Below are positions 22,313-58,670 of a DNA stretch of 64,000 nucleotides, piece after piece. The number at the start of each line of letters is the position of its first letter. Within the stretch, counting starts at the first letter, position 1. The notes beneath the pieces are model-generated. The model searched no databases. It was not told the DNA's origin and saw only the letters and a list, made by a program, of their open reading frames with translations. Made by a program: the position numbers and the translations under genes. Source of the stretch: Gadus chalcogrammus (lineage: Eukaryota > Chordata > Actinopteri > Gadiformes > Gadidae); contig NC_079415.1 in assembly GCF_026213295.1 (NCBI RefSeq), forward strand, positions 32,669,288 through 32,733,287, read 5' to 3'.

Positions 22313-22664
22313 ACAGCGGCGTGGGTTCGGCTGGGTGACACAATTATAACAACTTTAGCTCCGTGGCCGTGGAGGATTTTATGGTCAAATACACACTTTT
22401 AACGGACCCTTCTTCTATTTTTCCACCTTTGCATTGCAACACAACCGCACTCGCGTTGAAAATGTGACGCCCCGAAGGAAGGAACTACCGGAGAGTAGTG
22501 TTTCTCTCTCTCTCCAGCTCAAAAAGGGGATTGTACCACCATCAAAATCGCATTTTTTTTTTTAATCCGGGGAGAAAAGTTTTTGATCATTTCTCTCTTG
22601 TCTTTTACTACAACATTTTCCGATTCGGCGGATCGATACGGGCTGGTTTCGAGTCTGCGATCCC

Positions 22665-45311
<22,647 letters not shown>

Positions 45312-45411
45312 NNNNNNNNNNNNNNNNNNNNNNNNNNNNNNNNNNNNNNNNNNNNNNNNNNNNNNNNNNNNNNNNNNNNNNNNNNNNNNNNNNNNNNNNN
45401 NNNNNNNNNNN
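45312..45411. other. assembly gap (100 N)
   Basis: Exactly 100 Ns, the usual placeholder for a gap of unknown size, so real distance and even adjacency across it are uncertain. It interrupts kdm6a exon 12. Confidence 0.99.
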
Positions 45412-46547
45412 TCCGTGTTCAGACGCTTGTTCAACATTCCGTCCCGGCAGAACACGTTCCAGAGGAACATCTTTAGTGAGAGCAGATGATGATTTTTTTT
45501 ATTGTTTGCTTGGGAAGGTACCCCTTGTATATCAGGGTTTTATGGGCCTTTTAGTTGCACTTTGGATTAAGCGTGTCCGAGGTAACAAAGTGAAACGTTT
45601 TGTTCTGAATCGGCTTTGTCTGGCTGCCCCGCGACATGCCGTTCTTTATTTGATCGGGTTTGACTCACGACTGCGGTTTTCTGCGAAGGCTTTCTGCACG
45701 CCTGCTTGTACGTGACGTTCCCCCCCCCCCCCGAGAACAAACACAAACAACATCTTCACATAAACATCGTGTTGTTTATTCGGGTTATTTGACGATGCAC
45801 TCGAAAAAGGAACGTAGCAGGGCTGACTTTGGAGAACTCCATGCCCTCGCTTCCTTGGACACCCCCCCCCCCCCCCCCCCCCCTCCCATTTGTAAGATTG
45901 GAATGCTCGGGCTTTCCACAAAACACGATTAAGCCCAAAAAAAAAAAAAAAAACGTGACCCGCGTTTTTATGTATGTTTTCCCCGAGGGAGAGAGCCCTC
46001 AGACAGTAGTGTGCGTGTCTTTGAGGATTAGTGGCGAGGAGTTGGCGAGAAACAATCCAACACGGGCACCTGGTTCGAGAGACACACACGCACCCACACA
46101 CACACACAGACTTCCGTACCCGTCAACAATCTCTCACTCCCTCTCTTGTCCCCCGTCTGACCCGTGGTCCTTTGCGTCACGAGAGGTTGTGTTTTGACGG
46201 GCTCGGACGCACTCATGCTCGATAAGCCGGTGATGTTCTTGTTATGTGTTCGCAGCCATGTGTTCGCATCCCCATGACTCTGTCTGCACCTTAGACGCAC
46301 CTTAATAGCTCTTTGCAGGAAGAAGTATTCTACTCTGTGTGTACATTCGAGACACTGGGTTGACTCAGGGGGATGGTAAAAAAAGGTTGATTCCATTTAT
46401 GAATGTTATGATGGTGATAGTGATATGACAGTTGTATATGGTCAGTATATACTGTATATCCTGGAACATTCTAGAAAAGCATAGTGTGCTAGGGAGTTCG
46501 ACTCCCAGCAAAAACTTTGTGTTCAACCGCCTGATGTCCTAGTGAGC

Positions 46548-46850
46548 TAAGTTATGCTAACCCCTACCTGTAGCCGTCTTTTAGCTAAGATAGGCTAACC
46601 CCTACCTGTAGGCTCTCGAGCTATGATAGGCTAACCCAAACCTGTGGGCTCTCGAGCTAAGATAGGCTAATCCAAACCTGTAGGCTCTCGAGCTAAGATA
46701 GGCTAACCCCTACCTGTAGGCTCTCGAGCTAAGATAGGCTATCCCCTACCTGTAGGCTCTCGAGCTAAGCTAGGCTAACCCCTACCTGTAGCCGTCCTTT
46801 AGCTAAGATAGGCTAACCATGAGCTAAGATAGACTTACCCCCTACCTACA
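46548..46850. repeat. 43-bp minisatellite
   Basis: Units of CTAAGATAGGCTAACCCCTA followed by CCTGTAGGCTCTCGAG, about seven copies; outer units have the variant CCGTC(T/C)TTTAG. Confidence 0.94.
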
Positions 46851-46979
46851 CATTGATGACGGTTAGCTTTGGAAGATAGCGTAGGCTCCCAGTAGGTCAT
46901 GGGACGGCCTCCCACTGCCTCCTACTCTTGTACAACGAAACCTCGTCCCAGTACTCGTGTAGGCGTTGGAGTTTGACCA

Positions 46980-47116
<137 letters not shown>

Positions 47117-47282
47117 TCAACCTCCCACGCACGAACACGTTTTCTGGCGATCGGGTTTCGCGTAGGACGAGTCAAAAACTTGAAACGTTCCGACACGTTT
47201 CCGTCGGCGACCCGGAGCGCCAAGCCGAACGGGGAGACGAGCGTGAGGTCTGAGTCAGAGCTCGACCGCAAACTCGCCCACC

Positions 47283-47426
<144 letters not shown>

Positions 47427-47739
47427 GGTAGGGCATAGGGGTGTGTGTCCCCTAGTGAGTCATCTGAAAGGTGGTTCTCACCTGTTTTAAATAATGTGGA
47501 CTGGCTGTATACACACACACACACACACACACACATCCCTGTACACACACAAACCGACGGACAGACACATAAACACGGCCGCACATGTGATCCTGGGCGT
47601 TCATCCGAGCTGTTTTGATCTGGCTGGCTGTCCTGGGCAGGTTGGTGGACCCCAGTGGGGGGGGGGGGGGGGGGGGCATGAAGGGTCGCCGCCCCCCCCC
47701 TCACAGATCATACTGCCAATTACTCTCTCAGCTTACATG

Positions 47740-47994
47740 GACACACACACAGGGTGATGTAGACATAGACGTGTACACACACAAACACATCCTCAGACGC
47801 ACATACACGGACACACACACATGGGTGTACATGGACGTGCACACGCGTGCAAAAGCACGCGCTCAAACGTACACATAAAAAAACACTCAAATGTTCGTAC
47901 ACAGACACACAAACACACACACACACGTATACACACACTAAAACGTAATTGCGCGCGCACACACACACACACGCGCACACACCCACAGACTTAA

Positions 47995-48062
<68 letters not shown>

Positions 48063-48080
48063 ATGTACACACACACACAC
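47740..48080. repeat. CA-rich region with pure (CA)n at 47999-48060
   Basis: Degenerate ACACAC with ACGTAC and GCGCGC interruptions, then pure CA. Confidence 0.93.
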
Positions 48081-48185
48081 AGCTCAAGGAACAATTTTCC
48101 TGGCCTCAATCCACATGGAAAGAGTTCATATTTTGTTTTGTTTCCAATTGAAGCATTTGGAGCGATGGGCCCAGAAAGAAAAGAA

Positions 48186-48552
48186 AAGGGTAGAGAGACA
48201 GGAGGGGGAGAGAGAGACAGGAGGGGAGCGAGTGAGTGAGAGAGACAGACAGGAGGGGGAGGGAGAGAGAGAGAGACAGACAGGAGGGGGAGGGAGAGAG
48301 CGAGGCAGGAGGGGGAGGGAGGAAGAGAGACAGACAGGAGGGGGAGAGAGAGACAGGAGGGGAGTGAGTGAGAGACAGACAGGAGGGGGAGGGAGAGAGC
48401 GAGACAGGAGGGGGAGGGAGGGAGGGAGGGAGGGAGAGAGAGAGAGACAGGAGGGGGGGAGAGAGAGACAGAAGGGGGAGGGAGAGAGCGAGACAGGAGG
48501 GGGAGGGAGGGAGAGAGAGAGACAGGAGGGGGGGAGAGAGAGACAGGAGGGG

Positions 48553-48632
<80 letters not shown>

Positions 48633-48712
48633 AGGGGGGAGAGAGAGACAGGAGGGGGGAGAGAGAAACAGGAGGGGGGAGAGAGAGAGACAGGAAGGAG
48701 AGAGAAAGAGAG
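48186..48712. repeat. purine minisatellite GAGAGAGACAGGAGGGG
   Basis: Over 500 bp of almost pure purine; units of 18-30 bp, with a pure (GA)n core at 48560-48627. Confidence 0.96.
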
Positions 48713-49465
48713 GTATATATATTCTATCCCTTGACTCACTTGCCCTGCTGAGAAACTACTACTAGCTACTGCTCTGATTCCTTATTTGTGTGTGTGTGTG
48801 TGTGTGTGCGTGTGCGGCCCACCTCTTAGAGCCATCTGGCCTTACCTGTACAGGTGCATCACATCAGCTAACAAGCCTCATAACCCTGCCAAATGGCGAC
48901 CTACACCAGCTAGGCCCACAGCAATGCGGACACTACTTTGTGTACAGATATATGCGTTGAATATATTGATTCATGGATTAATTAATAAATTCTTCCCTTC
49001 TCCTACACCTTCTGTTCCGTGTCCCCTCTGATTACAATGGATTATTTCGGTATTATAATTGATTATGACTGTAAACTGACTATAACTTTACTATAGTAAC
49101 TGATCTAAACAAACGCACTTCCATTTGGGCTACTTACTCCTACATATTTTCATACCCTTTTTCTCCTGCTTTCTTTGTAGAATAACGTTAAAAACAAAAC
49201 ATCTAATTAATGCTACATTCTCAAGTACATTCAGCTTTGATTTTCTAAATTTCCCTAACATACAGCTGGAGCAATTCTCTGAAAACCCCAATGAAACCAA
49301 TTTAATGTAAAATCTGAGCACATGTTTTCTGGGAGATTTAAAGTCTGGGGTATTCACTGTCTGCCCTTGCTCAGTATACACAAAACCGTTTGGCATCAGC
49401 CTTAAAACTGTACAAAACCACCAGGTGACCTATGACAATGTGAGGAAAATGTGCTGTTTGTTAGC

Positions 49466-49813
49466 TCTCTGTTGGAAGAAGCAGTTGGCTTTTTGACCAA
49501 GTAACTGCATCTCCGTCACAGCTATCTGGCTTATGCGAAGCCTTCCAAGCTGAACCGGTTCCCCTATTATAAAATTATAAAGTTGAATTCCAAATTTGGC
49601 TATCTGCTAGCTAATGGCCTGATCTAAAATGTGCCATTGATCAGGTCTCTGTTGGAAAATGTAGTTTGGTCCACATAGTTGTCTCCGTCACTGGTGTCTG
49701 GCTAAGGCGAAGCCTTCCAAACTGAGCCTGCTCCCCTATCCTTTAGAATTGAGCCTCTTCCGTAACGGTTATAAAGTCGAATTCCAAATTTGGCTAAAAG
49801 CTAGCTTACGGCC
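49466..49813. repeat. 180-bp tandem duplication
   Basis: TCTCTGTTGGAA begins both copies (49466 and 49646); shared blocks include GCGAAGCCTTCCAA, and AATTCCAAATTTGGCTA near each end. Confidence 0.88.
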
Positions 49814-50956
49814 ATTCCTGCTCAGAGAGTCTCTGGTAGCTTTTAATGCGAGTGGAGTCTGGTTCCACGGCCATATATGGGCGGTCACTTCCCAAGATCT
49901 ATTAGATGTCGAGTGAGGTTCTCCGCTCTGCCATTTTGGAACACATAACTGGTGATAAATCTGTGCGAATGTAAGCTTGTCTTGTTGAATGTGTATCCTC
50001 TAAGTCTCCTCTAGGCCTGAGCCATACTTCTGCTAAATATGTCATTTTTTGTTACCTACCAAAGCAGTTGGCGCGGCTTAAACTATTCCAAAGATTTACA
50101 TTCCGTGTATAAGTACATTCCACCGAACAGTATTTCAAAACATCCAGAAAACGGTTAAAATTAATTTTTCAATTTCCCACCAGCATTGGGAAAGTCTGTT
50201 GAACAAAATATCAAACCTCCGAGCCAACTCGGGGCTGAGCAGCTCCCATACGTATCCATGGTAACGGGGGTCGATGTCCCGAGTGTATTCTTGTTCTAAA
50301 GCGCTACGATGTTAGCCCAGCGCGCTAGCCAGCTCCTATTGGTTCCCCTAAGGGCGTTAAAATCACCCCAGAGTTTGCCGGAGACTACCCCCCCACCCCC
50401 CCACCCCCATGTTAGTGGGGGAATTTTCCCCACCCCCTCCTCTACCACCTCCTCCACCACCTCTAACTTCTATTTCTAATTCGATCCTTCACTACCTCCA
50501 CCACCCCGGCGAAAGAAACAGATGAAAGTCTACTCTGAGTGAGTAGGCCGTAAAACCACAGGAACGGGGGGGGGGGGGGGGGGAGAGGAGAGGAGAAGAG
50601 AGGAGAGGAGAGAGAGGAGACTCTTTTCCAAATCTCCATCGTTGCTCCATCCAGGGTCTACCCCTGCATGCAGCAACTCCTCCACAGTCCGCCCCGGGCT
50701 GCTGGCCCCATCTCTGGCTGTAGGCGCTGCCTGGCTCAGTTAAGGGCGGAGGTGGAACCCTGGCCTGGAGGGAACCCATTGACAGGGTCCTGGGGGGAGG
50801 GGGGGAGGGAGGGAGAGGTGCTAGGGGTCAGCGTGACCTCTGTCCACCTAATGACCTTCACCAGAGGCCAGGTCCCTGGTGTGTGTGTGTGTGTGTGTGT
50901 GACACGTTCGCTGTGTGTACGCGAGTTCGTTGTGAGTTCAAATCCGTGCGTGGTCT

Positions 50957-51078
<122 letters not shown>

Positions 51079-51629
51079 GGGATGTATTTCTTCTGCCAAA
51101 AGAGGGATGGCTCTTTCAGCTGGTGCTCTCATCATCTCTCACTCCCTCTCTCCCTCTCCCTCTCTCTCTCTCCCACTCTCTCTCTCTCTCTCTGTCCCTC
51201 CCTTTAACTCTCTCTCTCTCTCTCTTCCCCATGCTCTTTCATCTGAGGATGTGCGCCATCGATTTTTGACCTGTGTGTGCGTGTGTGTGTGTGTGTGTCT
51301 GTGTGTGTTTGAGTGTGAAGGTGGGGTTGCTTCCTTTGTGATAATGTACAAATTTGGGTGTGTTAACGTGACGCACACGTGAGTGTGTGTGCATGAGGGC
51401 GGGCTTATTCATAATCATTTAGGATTACACTCCCTTTGTGTGTGTGGGTGTGTGCGGAGGTAAGGGTTTGTGTGTGTGTGGTTCTTTGCTTGTGTTCACC
51501 CTTTTGCCTGCCAATTTGTGTGCATGTGTTTCTGTGTATCTGCATGTGTGCGTTTGTGTGTGTGCATGCATCCGTGTGCGTGTGTGTCTGTGCGTGCTTT
51601 TGTATGTGAATGCGTGTTTGTCTGTACGT

Positions 51630-51930
51630 GTGTGTTTGTGCGGGCCTCATGAATGTGAGTGTGTGTGTGTTTTTTGGTTCACTCGTTCAGCCTCATGCAT
51701 CTTTGTGCGCGTATGTTTTTTGGTTTGTGTACACTCATTTGGCCTCATGTGCGGGTGTGTGTGCGAGTTTTTTTTGGGGTGCGTTCACTCGGTTGGCCTC
51801 ACCTGTGTGTGTGTTTGTGTGTGTGTGTTGTGTTAACTGGTTCGGCCTCATGCGTGTGTTTGCATGCGCCTGCGTGTGTGTGTGTTTTTTGGGTTGTGTT
51901 CACTGGTGCGGCCTCATGCGTGTGTTGTCT
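51630..51930. repeat. TG-rich minisatellite with GGCCTCATG core
   Basis: Five or six units of 55-70 bp: (TG)n, then TTTTTTGG, then GTTCACTCGGTTGGCCTCA-like core. Confidence 0.85.
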
Positions 51931-54000
51931 GTGATTCGTATCATCATATTTCTCTCGACTGCTGCCGGCCTCGTGGGCCACGGCCACGGCGGGTAATTAC
52001 CCACGCATTGATTGTCAATCTGGGGGCTGTGATTGTATTTCCTGTCCCGGGATCCAGGACTTGAATTACACCACACAGGAAACCCTGTGACCTCACATCC
52101 TCCGCGTTCAAATGTACATTAATGAAAGAAACACACACATACGAAACACATCGCTGTAAGCAGTCCACGTAAGCAGATGACAGTGTCTAGAGACATACGC
52201 AGATCTACTGCGATTTTTCTGAATAATATTTCGAAATACTTTTTTCCGGAATTGTAATATTGTGAACAATAGTTGTTTACTTTCACCAGCTTTAACCTTG
52301 ATGCCTATTCAGGCAGCTTCTTTGTTGGGCACCTATTCTGTGAAAGTTCTGCATGAAGTGCTTTCATACTACCTATATTCTCCATCTATTGAGGAGGCCT
52401 TGTCTCAATCGAGACGCCCTAGGGTCAGCGGCTTATTGACGCTTGCTGATGTTGATGTTGCCATGGAAACGTGGCCACGGCAACAAGCGTCAATAAACTT
52501 TTGCTGCATGACCTAGCATCCAAATTGTGTGTGTTTGTGTATATGTGTGTGCCTTCGTGGTGCGCCCACACCTGCAAACGTGTAAGATAAGCTGTACCGG
52601 TACGTCATGAGGCCCGAGAACTGAAATTTCCCGGTCGTCCGTCGCTGCCAAGAAGCCCCTTGTCCTGGCAGCAACACGATGCTGTCAACACCCGGAGACA
52701 GTCACCGTGGATCTGTGGGAGTAGTGCCCCCCCTTGCCCCCTCCTGCCGTGAAGTCCTCATCACCTCTACGAACGCACGAGGGATACCCTGCCAAATACT
52801 CCCAACTGATGTTGTCCACGCGGATGTGAAATCACCCGTCGCCATGACTGCGCTGTTAGTGTTCCAGCGGCGTGCTGATAAGGCGAGCACATCTGCTGAG
52901 TAGGGAAAAGCCGGGGTTGCGCTGACCTATCGGAGGCTGGGGGGGGGGGGGCTTGTAATGGGGCTGTGATGGGATCGGAGCAAGCGAGGTGGTCTGTTGT
53001 TGTTTTGTTCACAGAGAGACGTACACGGCGGTTGAGGGTCTTTTCTGGAAGGGGCACGGAGAGAAAAAGTTGAAACCGAGAAAGAACTGCGTCTAAATCT
53101 GAGTCGGACGGTTGCTTAAAGGAGATACTCGTGTGTTAGACATAAACCGTCAAACTTCACAGCAGCGCAGCGAGTTCAGAATCAGGGACGTGCCGAGGAT
53201 AATAACCTGCTGATGATGGCCAATTTTTGTTCGAAAAATCATAAATTGCTTGATGTTTCTAGCTATTTAATGAAGGGGTTCACCCATGGGGTGAAAAAGC
53301 AGTAGTACTCCAACTAACATTTACAGTATTTGACCATTAAATGACTGTAGATATATTATTAGTTTTACGCCGTTCGAACGATGGCGGCCTTCAGAAAGGT
53401 TTGTCACTTTTCAGTTGACCTTAAAGCCTCCTGGCCACATCACGCGGAGACATATCATCTTCCCGCTGAGATGAACGGCATTCATGTCGTGTTTCCCAGC
53501 TTCCCAGCAGTTTACTGGAACTTCACTCGTAAGACGCCACACACAATCGGTTGCATAAGTCTGTAAAACAGACTTTGTCCGACTTATATTGATGTCTTTG
53601 ACAATTCGGTCAGGGCATGTCTGTGATTTTATAAGAGCCCGGGTCTTTATAGACCCACTGGTGTGGATTAGAGAGCAGTCCTCCGCATTATCGCTCAGGG
53701 ATGTGCTTTACGTTACACGGAACATGCTGGGCCGAATATAATGACTTATGTTCTTCAGTTTGCCCTCAAAACGTTCCACATTAAATTCCCAAGATTCCTG
53801 GGACTCGTTTTTTTTGTCTCACCCGAACGCTCCTAAACGTCTTCAAAATGCCTGTGCCCGTGGTTTTGGGCCTTGTCTCTGTGTTCAGTGGGAAGTCTGT
53901 GGAGTTCTGACACCGGTGCAGACGGGGTGCCCCAACCCCATCCACCGAGCACCGAACACGGCCTCAAACCAACTACAAAAAAAACATTGGACGAGCCCCT

Positions 54001-54363
54001 TGTCACAAACCGACCGTGGCGGTTGTGGCAAAGAGGGGAGACGCACACAATTGACTGAGTTGAACAGAGATTTATTATAAACAAGTGAATATAACATAAC
54101 ATAACATAACATAAGGTATGGGGTGTGTATTCAATCTAGTCAGTGATGTAAGTGTGTGCGTACGTAAAAGTGTATGGGTGTAGTGTTGTCAGGTGTAAAC
54201 ATACCTAGGATACAACTAAACCCAAAAGACCAAAGGAACAAGCAATAAGGTGTGCCTCCCAAACGAGAACCACCCCGACACTGGGCTCACAGGTCTACTT
54301 AAATAAGACCAGCTCAGGTGTTGTCAATGAGCTCGTTAAGCTCCCCTCGTTAGGGTCGTGACA
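54001..54363 (-). mobile_element. solo LTR-like element, minus orientation
   Basis: On the minus strand it begins TGTCACGACCC and ends GGTTTGTGACA, with 6-bp inverted ends TGTCAC/GTGACA. It holds a TATA-like CTTATTTAAG and an AATAAA near the end, the expected order for an LTR. At 363 bp it is close in length to the one at 34232. No target-site duplication is evident, so it may be old or truncated. Confidence 0.55.
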
Positions 54364-55439
54364 CCGTTACAGATGTCGGCCCTTTGGGTCCGAGAGGCTG
54401 CCCGGTGGACTATCCCACCGACCCCCTCCTCCCCCACCTCTCTCTCTCGCTTCCTACCCCCCTCGTTCTCTCCTCTCCTCACCTCCTTCCCCTCCCCCCC
54501 CCAAGGCTGTTCATCTTAGTCTTGTTCTTGCCGTGAATCTATTGAAATCACATGGAAGTCACATATGGTCCATTGTCAGTAATTGTATAGTCTCTTGAAA
54601 ATGTTTGGTTGCATTAACAATAATACTGCATTAATTAAATTAGTAAATGCAGGAATATACATTATTATATAGAAAAAGCATAGTTGGCTGTTATTTAGCG
54701 GGGTAAGTTGTATGGTTAAGTTTAGTAAGATAGGGTTGATACAACCTCTCACCTATTGAATGAAGTATACATGAATAATTAACTTGTTGAATGCTTATCA
54801 CATAGGGGTATACGGCGTGGACTAAAATGTCCACGCAGTATGATTTGAGGCATAGACGGTAACGGTAATATATCACGGTATGTTAATTTTATATTCTAAT
54901 TTCGATATAAATGCTTCTGAAGAGATAAAATACTGGTTGTCGTATAGTTTTGGCATCTCAATTTGGCTGAAGTGTGTGTGGGGAGGTAACGCGTACCTGG
55001 GATCGAGTGTTTTGACCATCTCTTTAAAGCCCTGTCTATCGACATTTTGATAGAGAACCATGTCCTTACACTTGCAAGGACATGGCTGGCTTTGGAAAAC
55101 TGGCTTTAGGTAACGCCTACGGAAGCGATGTCTGAGATGCAGAGACAGCTTTACGCTACCAGCGTTTGTCTCATACGGTGTGGAAGGAGAGCTCGGGAAG
55201 GGACTATTGCGCAAGCACGCAGGCTGGCAGCAAGCGCACCTGTGTGCGCAATAGCATACTGCCTGAGAAGGCAGTATCGCTGTCAAATTTGTCCCTGGGA
55301 AAGTAACACTGCGCCGAATTGCAAAAGGAACTATGTTTCGTTACCATATTTTCCGTAGTTGCGCGAAACATTACTTTTCACATGAAAAAGTAGTTACGTA
55401 ACTGTATTAACATGTTACTCACTTTGTAACTCGTTACAC

Positions 55440-55600
55440 ACAACCCTGTCCACCGGTCACACCGGTCTCACGGTAACGTCAAAATCCATACCGTAGCGCA
55501 AATTCCCACCGGTGTACTTTTTATACCGTTTATACCACGTTAACTGACGTTAATTAAGGGTTAATGAATGTATCCCTATTGTAAAGTGTTCCCATTGTTC
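55440..55600. mobile_element. MITE remnants (two families)
   Basis: CACCGGTCACACCGGTCTCA and CACCGGTGTACTTTTTATAC resemble the ends at 7920-8405; the adjacent TTAAGGGTTAATGAATG ... TTGTAAAGTGTTCCC resembles the end of 6593-6901. Confidence 0.45.
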
Positions 55601-57059
55601 CCATCGTTCCCATCGCGCCAACTGGTCAGCTCTGCGGTGTCTGGTGTTTTTCCTAATCCTCCACGTCCACTCGAGGAAATTAGAAAAGCCACACGGAAGG
55701 TGTCGTCATGACCGGTGACGGTGTGTGTGTGTGTGTGTGTGGGAACCAGACCTATATCCCCACACTGAGGAAGCAGTCTGTCGTCCACCCCCCATTCATA
55801 CCGCAAACTCCCCGCCACACCCCCCCTCACGACTCGATGACTCGTCGCTTTTCTCTTCCTCGGCGTCTTTGCCCGCAGGAAACGGCGTCCGGTGCGTCAC
55901 GTCTGTGCGGGAAGACGACCCCCGCGCCGACGGCCTCGCAATATGTGGGCCAACTCTGACGCAAGGCTGTGATTGGCCGGCCCCGTCTGCGGCCCAATCG
56001 GAACGCTCCCTCGCTTGACCGTGACCGCTCCAGGGATGGGGACGGGTGTGTGTGTGGCGTACAGGAAGTAAGGGAGCCGAACAGGAAGTCGGGCATTAGG
56101 GCCGTCAGAACGAAGGAAGTCCATCACAATGGCAGAGGAAGTAGTTACGAGGCAGTGACTTGACAGAAACGCCCGTGACCCCCCCCCCCCCCCCGCCCAC
56201 CGCCCCTCCCCCTACGTACCCCTCCCTCGTCTCAATGGAGCGGTTGTTACGTTTATCTCAGGAAGGGGGCGGGGGGGCATAGGGTCCTTTTTTTTGAAAC
56301 CAGACCCCCATGCGAACACTGGAGTCGATCTCTCATTGGAAAATTACCGTCCATTCGATGCGCTTATCTCCCTCCTCTGTAATTGTCTTTCTCCCTCTCC
56401 CTCCCCCCCTCCCCCCCTCCCTCCCTCCACACTCTTCATCTCCCCCTCCTGGTCTTGAGATAAGGTTCCACGGATGACATTTTCCTTTCCCCTCTTGCGA
56501 TACTTCAAAGCCGGCCGGGACCTGGAGCCGGGCCCTGGAGCCGGGCCCTGGAAGGCCGTGCTCCAGAGGTCGGCAGCTTAGCCCCGGTGAAAGACGAGCT
56601 GTTTGATGTCGGTCGCAGTCGCTAAGTTGAGGAAATTAACCTGCGGGACTTTGACCACCCCCCCTCCACCCCTTACCCCAGATCCTAATCCCCCCCCCCC
56701 CCCCCCCATCCCCATCTGTGTCCTTATAAGTCTCAGGCAACGTGAGATCCCCTTCTTGTGGAGGGGCCCGCTCAGGGGTCTTTTTCTTGGCGTGTACGTG
56801 CTCTGGGGGCCCTCGGAGTGACTATGGGGGGGGGGGGGGGCATAAACAAATCGTACCGCCGCCATGCGTTTCATCAGAGGAACCTCATTTCCGTGTCACT
56901 ATGTCACCCTGACTAAACATGCAATGTTTCATTTAAAACATATAATGCAAATACCAGCCCCCCCCCCCCCCCCCACCCCCCCCCGGGGAGGAGGAGGTAG
57001 AGAGAGTTAGTACCTGAGACAGACAGAGGGGAGCTTCAGCAGAGTCTATGGAGAGGGCC

Positions 57060-57205
57060 CCTCAAAAGATGGCAGGAGAGTCTCCAGAGGGGCCCCTGAA
57101 GAGAGCGCCCGAGAGTCTCCAGAGATGGCCCCTGCAGAGAGGGCCCCAGAGTATCCAGAGATGGCCCCTGCAGAGAGGGCCCCAGAGTATCCAGAGAGGA
57201 GACGT
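57060..57205. repeat. 36-bp minisatellite
   Basis: AGAGATGGCCCCTGCAGAGA then GGGCCCCAGAGTATCC, about four units, the first two diverged. Confidence 0.93.
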
Positions 57206-57544
57206 TCAGAGGGGGGGGGGGGCCCTCTAGAGGAGGGCCCAGGTTGGAAGTCATGTGTGGCCCCTATCATGGGAGGGCTCCCGGGCGGGATGGGTTGAGA
57301 GTCGGCCCCGCCGTCCATCTGCCTCCTCCACCCACTTGTGGGGCCGCAGGGCCAGGGGGGCCTTGTTCTGTCGGGGGCCCAGGGCCGGGTGGGCCAAGGG
57401 GGGGGGGGGGGGGGGGATCAGCCAGGAGATTGACTGGGACGCTCCGGTCAGTGGGTCAGAAGCCTGTGGGTTTTTGACTTCCCAGAGCAGAGCAAGAGAG
57501 CGCAGAGTGAACCGGGCTCCGGTGGTTAACACGCGCTCCCAGGC

Positions 57545-57953
57545 TCCACGCACACGCGTACGGATGCACACGCACACATGCACGCACAAACACACAAACG
57601 CGCACACAAGCGCGCAGGCACGCATGCACGCACCTACGCACGCATGCACGCAAACACATATGCACGCACCCACACATATGCAAACACACACATATGCAAG
57701 CACACATACAGATGCACATGCACACACACACACACACACAAACAAGCGCACACATATTCAAAAGCAAAGGCACAAAAATGCACACAGACACACACGGGCA
57801 CACACACACAAGCACGCACATATTTGCACACCGACACAAACTCGCACACATATGCACGCACGCACACACACAAACAAGCACACACATATGCAAAAGCAGA
57901 CACAAGTGCACACAAACACAAATTTGCGCACACACAAACACGTGCACACGCAC

Positions 57954-58006
<53 letters not shown>
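57545..58006. repeat. CA/GCA-rich minisatellite ending in pure (CA)n
   Basis: ACACATATGCAAGCACACA-type units over 460 bp; some 15-30-bp blocks recur (AAGCACACACATATGCAAAA). Confidence 0.94.
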
Positions 58007-58008
<2 letters not shown>

Positions 58009-58250
58009 AGGGAAGCCAGTCCATTCTCCTTCAGCTCTCCCTCTGCCCAGTCACGGTGCTCCGATAAATCAATCACCCGTCAGCGGGGCCGGGGCCATGC
58101 TGACGGCGCGCTCCTCGCCGTTTCCTCCCGCCGTCTGATGACTTGACAATCTGCTGACGACTCTCCTCCCAGCGCTGGGCACTGGGTTCATCCCTACCTC
58201 GGCCCCCAAACCCGCTGAGATTCAGCGCGTACCTGAACAATCGGAAGGAC

Positions 58251-58670
58251 GACGTGGCGATGATTCAGCGTCCGAGCTAACGGTTTAGCGTTCATGCGCT
58301 AACAATTCAGCACGTGTTATAACGATTTAAAGTGTATTTGCTAAATATTTAGCATGGATGCGATCACGATTTAGCGTGTACGCACTAGCGATTTAAGGCG
58401 CGTGCTAATGATTTACCGCACACGCTAACAGTTTACCGTGTATGCACTAATGATTTTACGACGTGTCGATGATTCAGCGTCCGAGCTAACGATTTAGCGT
58501 TCATGCGCTAACAATTTAGCATGTGTTATAACGATTTAACGTGTATTTGCTTACGATTTAGCATGGATATGATCACGATTTAGCGATTGCTAATGATTTA
58601 CCGCACGTGCTAACAGTTTACCGTGTATGCACTAATGATTTAGCATTCATACTAACGATGTAGTGCAAGA
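58251..58670. repeat. higher-order tandem repeat, 209-bp unit made of about 22-bp subunits
   Basis: GACGTGGCGATGATTCAGCG (58251) recurs as GACGTGTCGATGATTCAGCG (58460). Inside each, about nine subunits of the pattern CGATTTAGCGTGTATGCGCT. Confidence 0.92.

Noticed and set aside
46485..46520. Possible tRNA B box GAGTTCGACTCCC
   Set aside because: No supporting A box or stem; chance or transposon remnant.
47720..48739. 339-residue minus-strand open frame
   Set aside because: Ser/Leu/Pro repeats from the purine minisatellite and Cys/Val repeats from the CA array.
50640..50790. Exon-like GC-rich stretch (minus strand, frame with PPPPLTEPGSAYSQRWGQQ)
   Set aside because: Does not resemble any KDM6A or other protein I know, no convincing splice pair, poly-G beside it.
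53381..53566. Small ORF beginning ATGGCGGCCTTC
   Set aside because: Sixty residues, no family resemblance; region has the look of a decayed element that starts TTAAAGGAGATACTC at about 53117.
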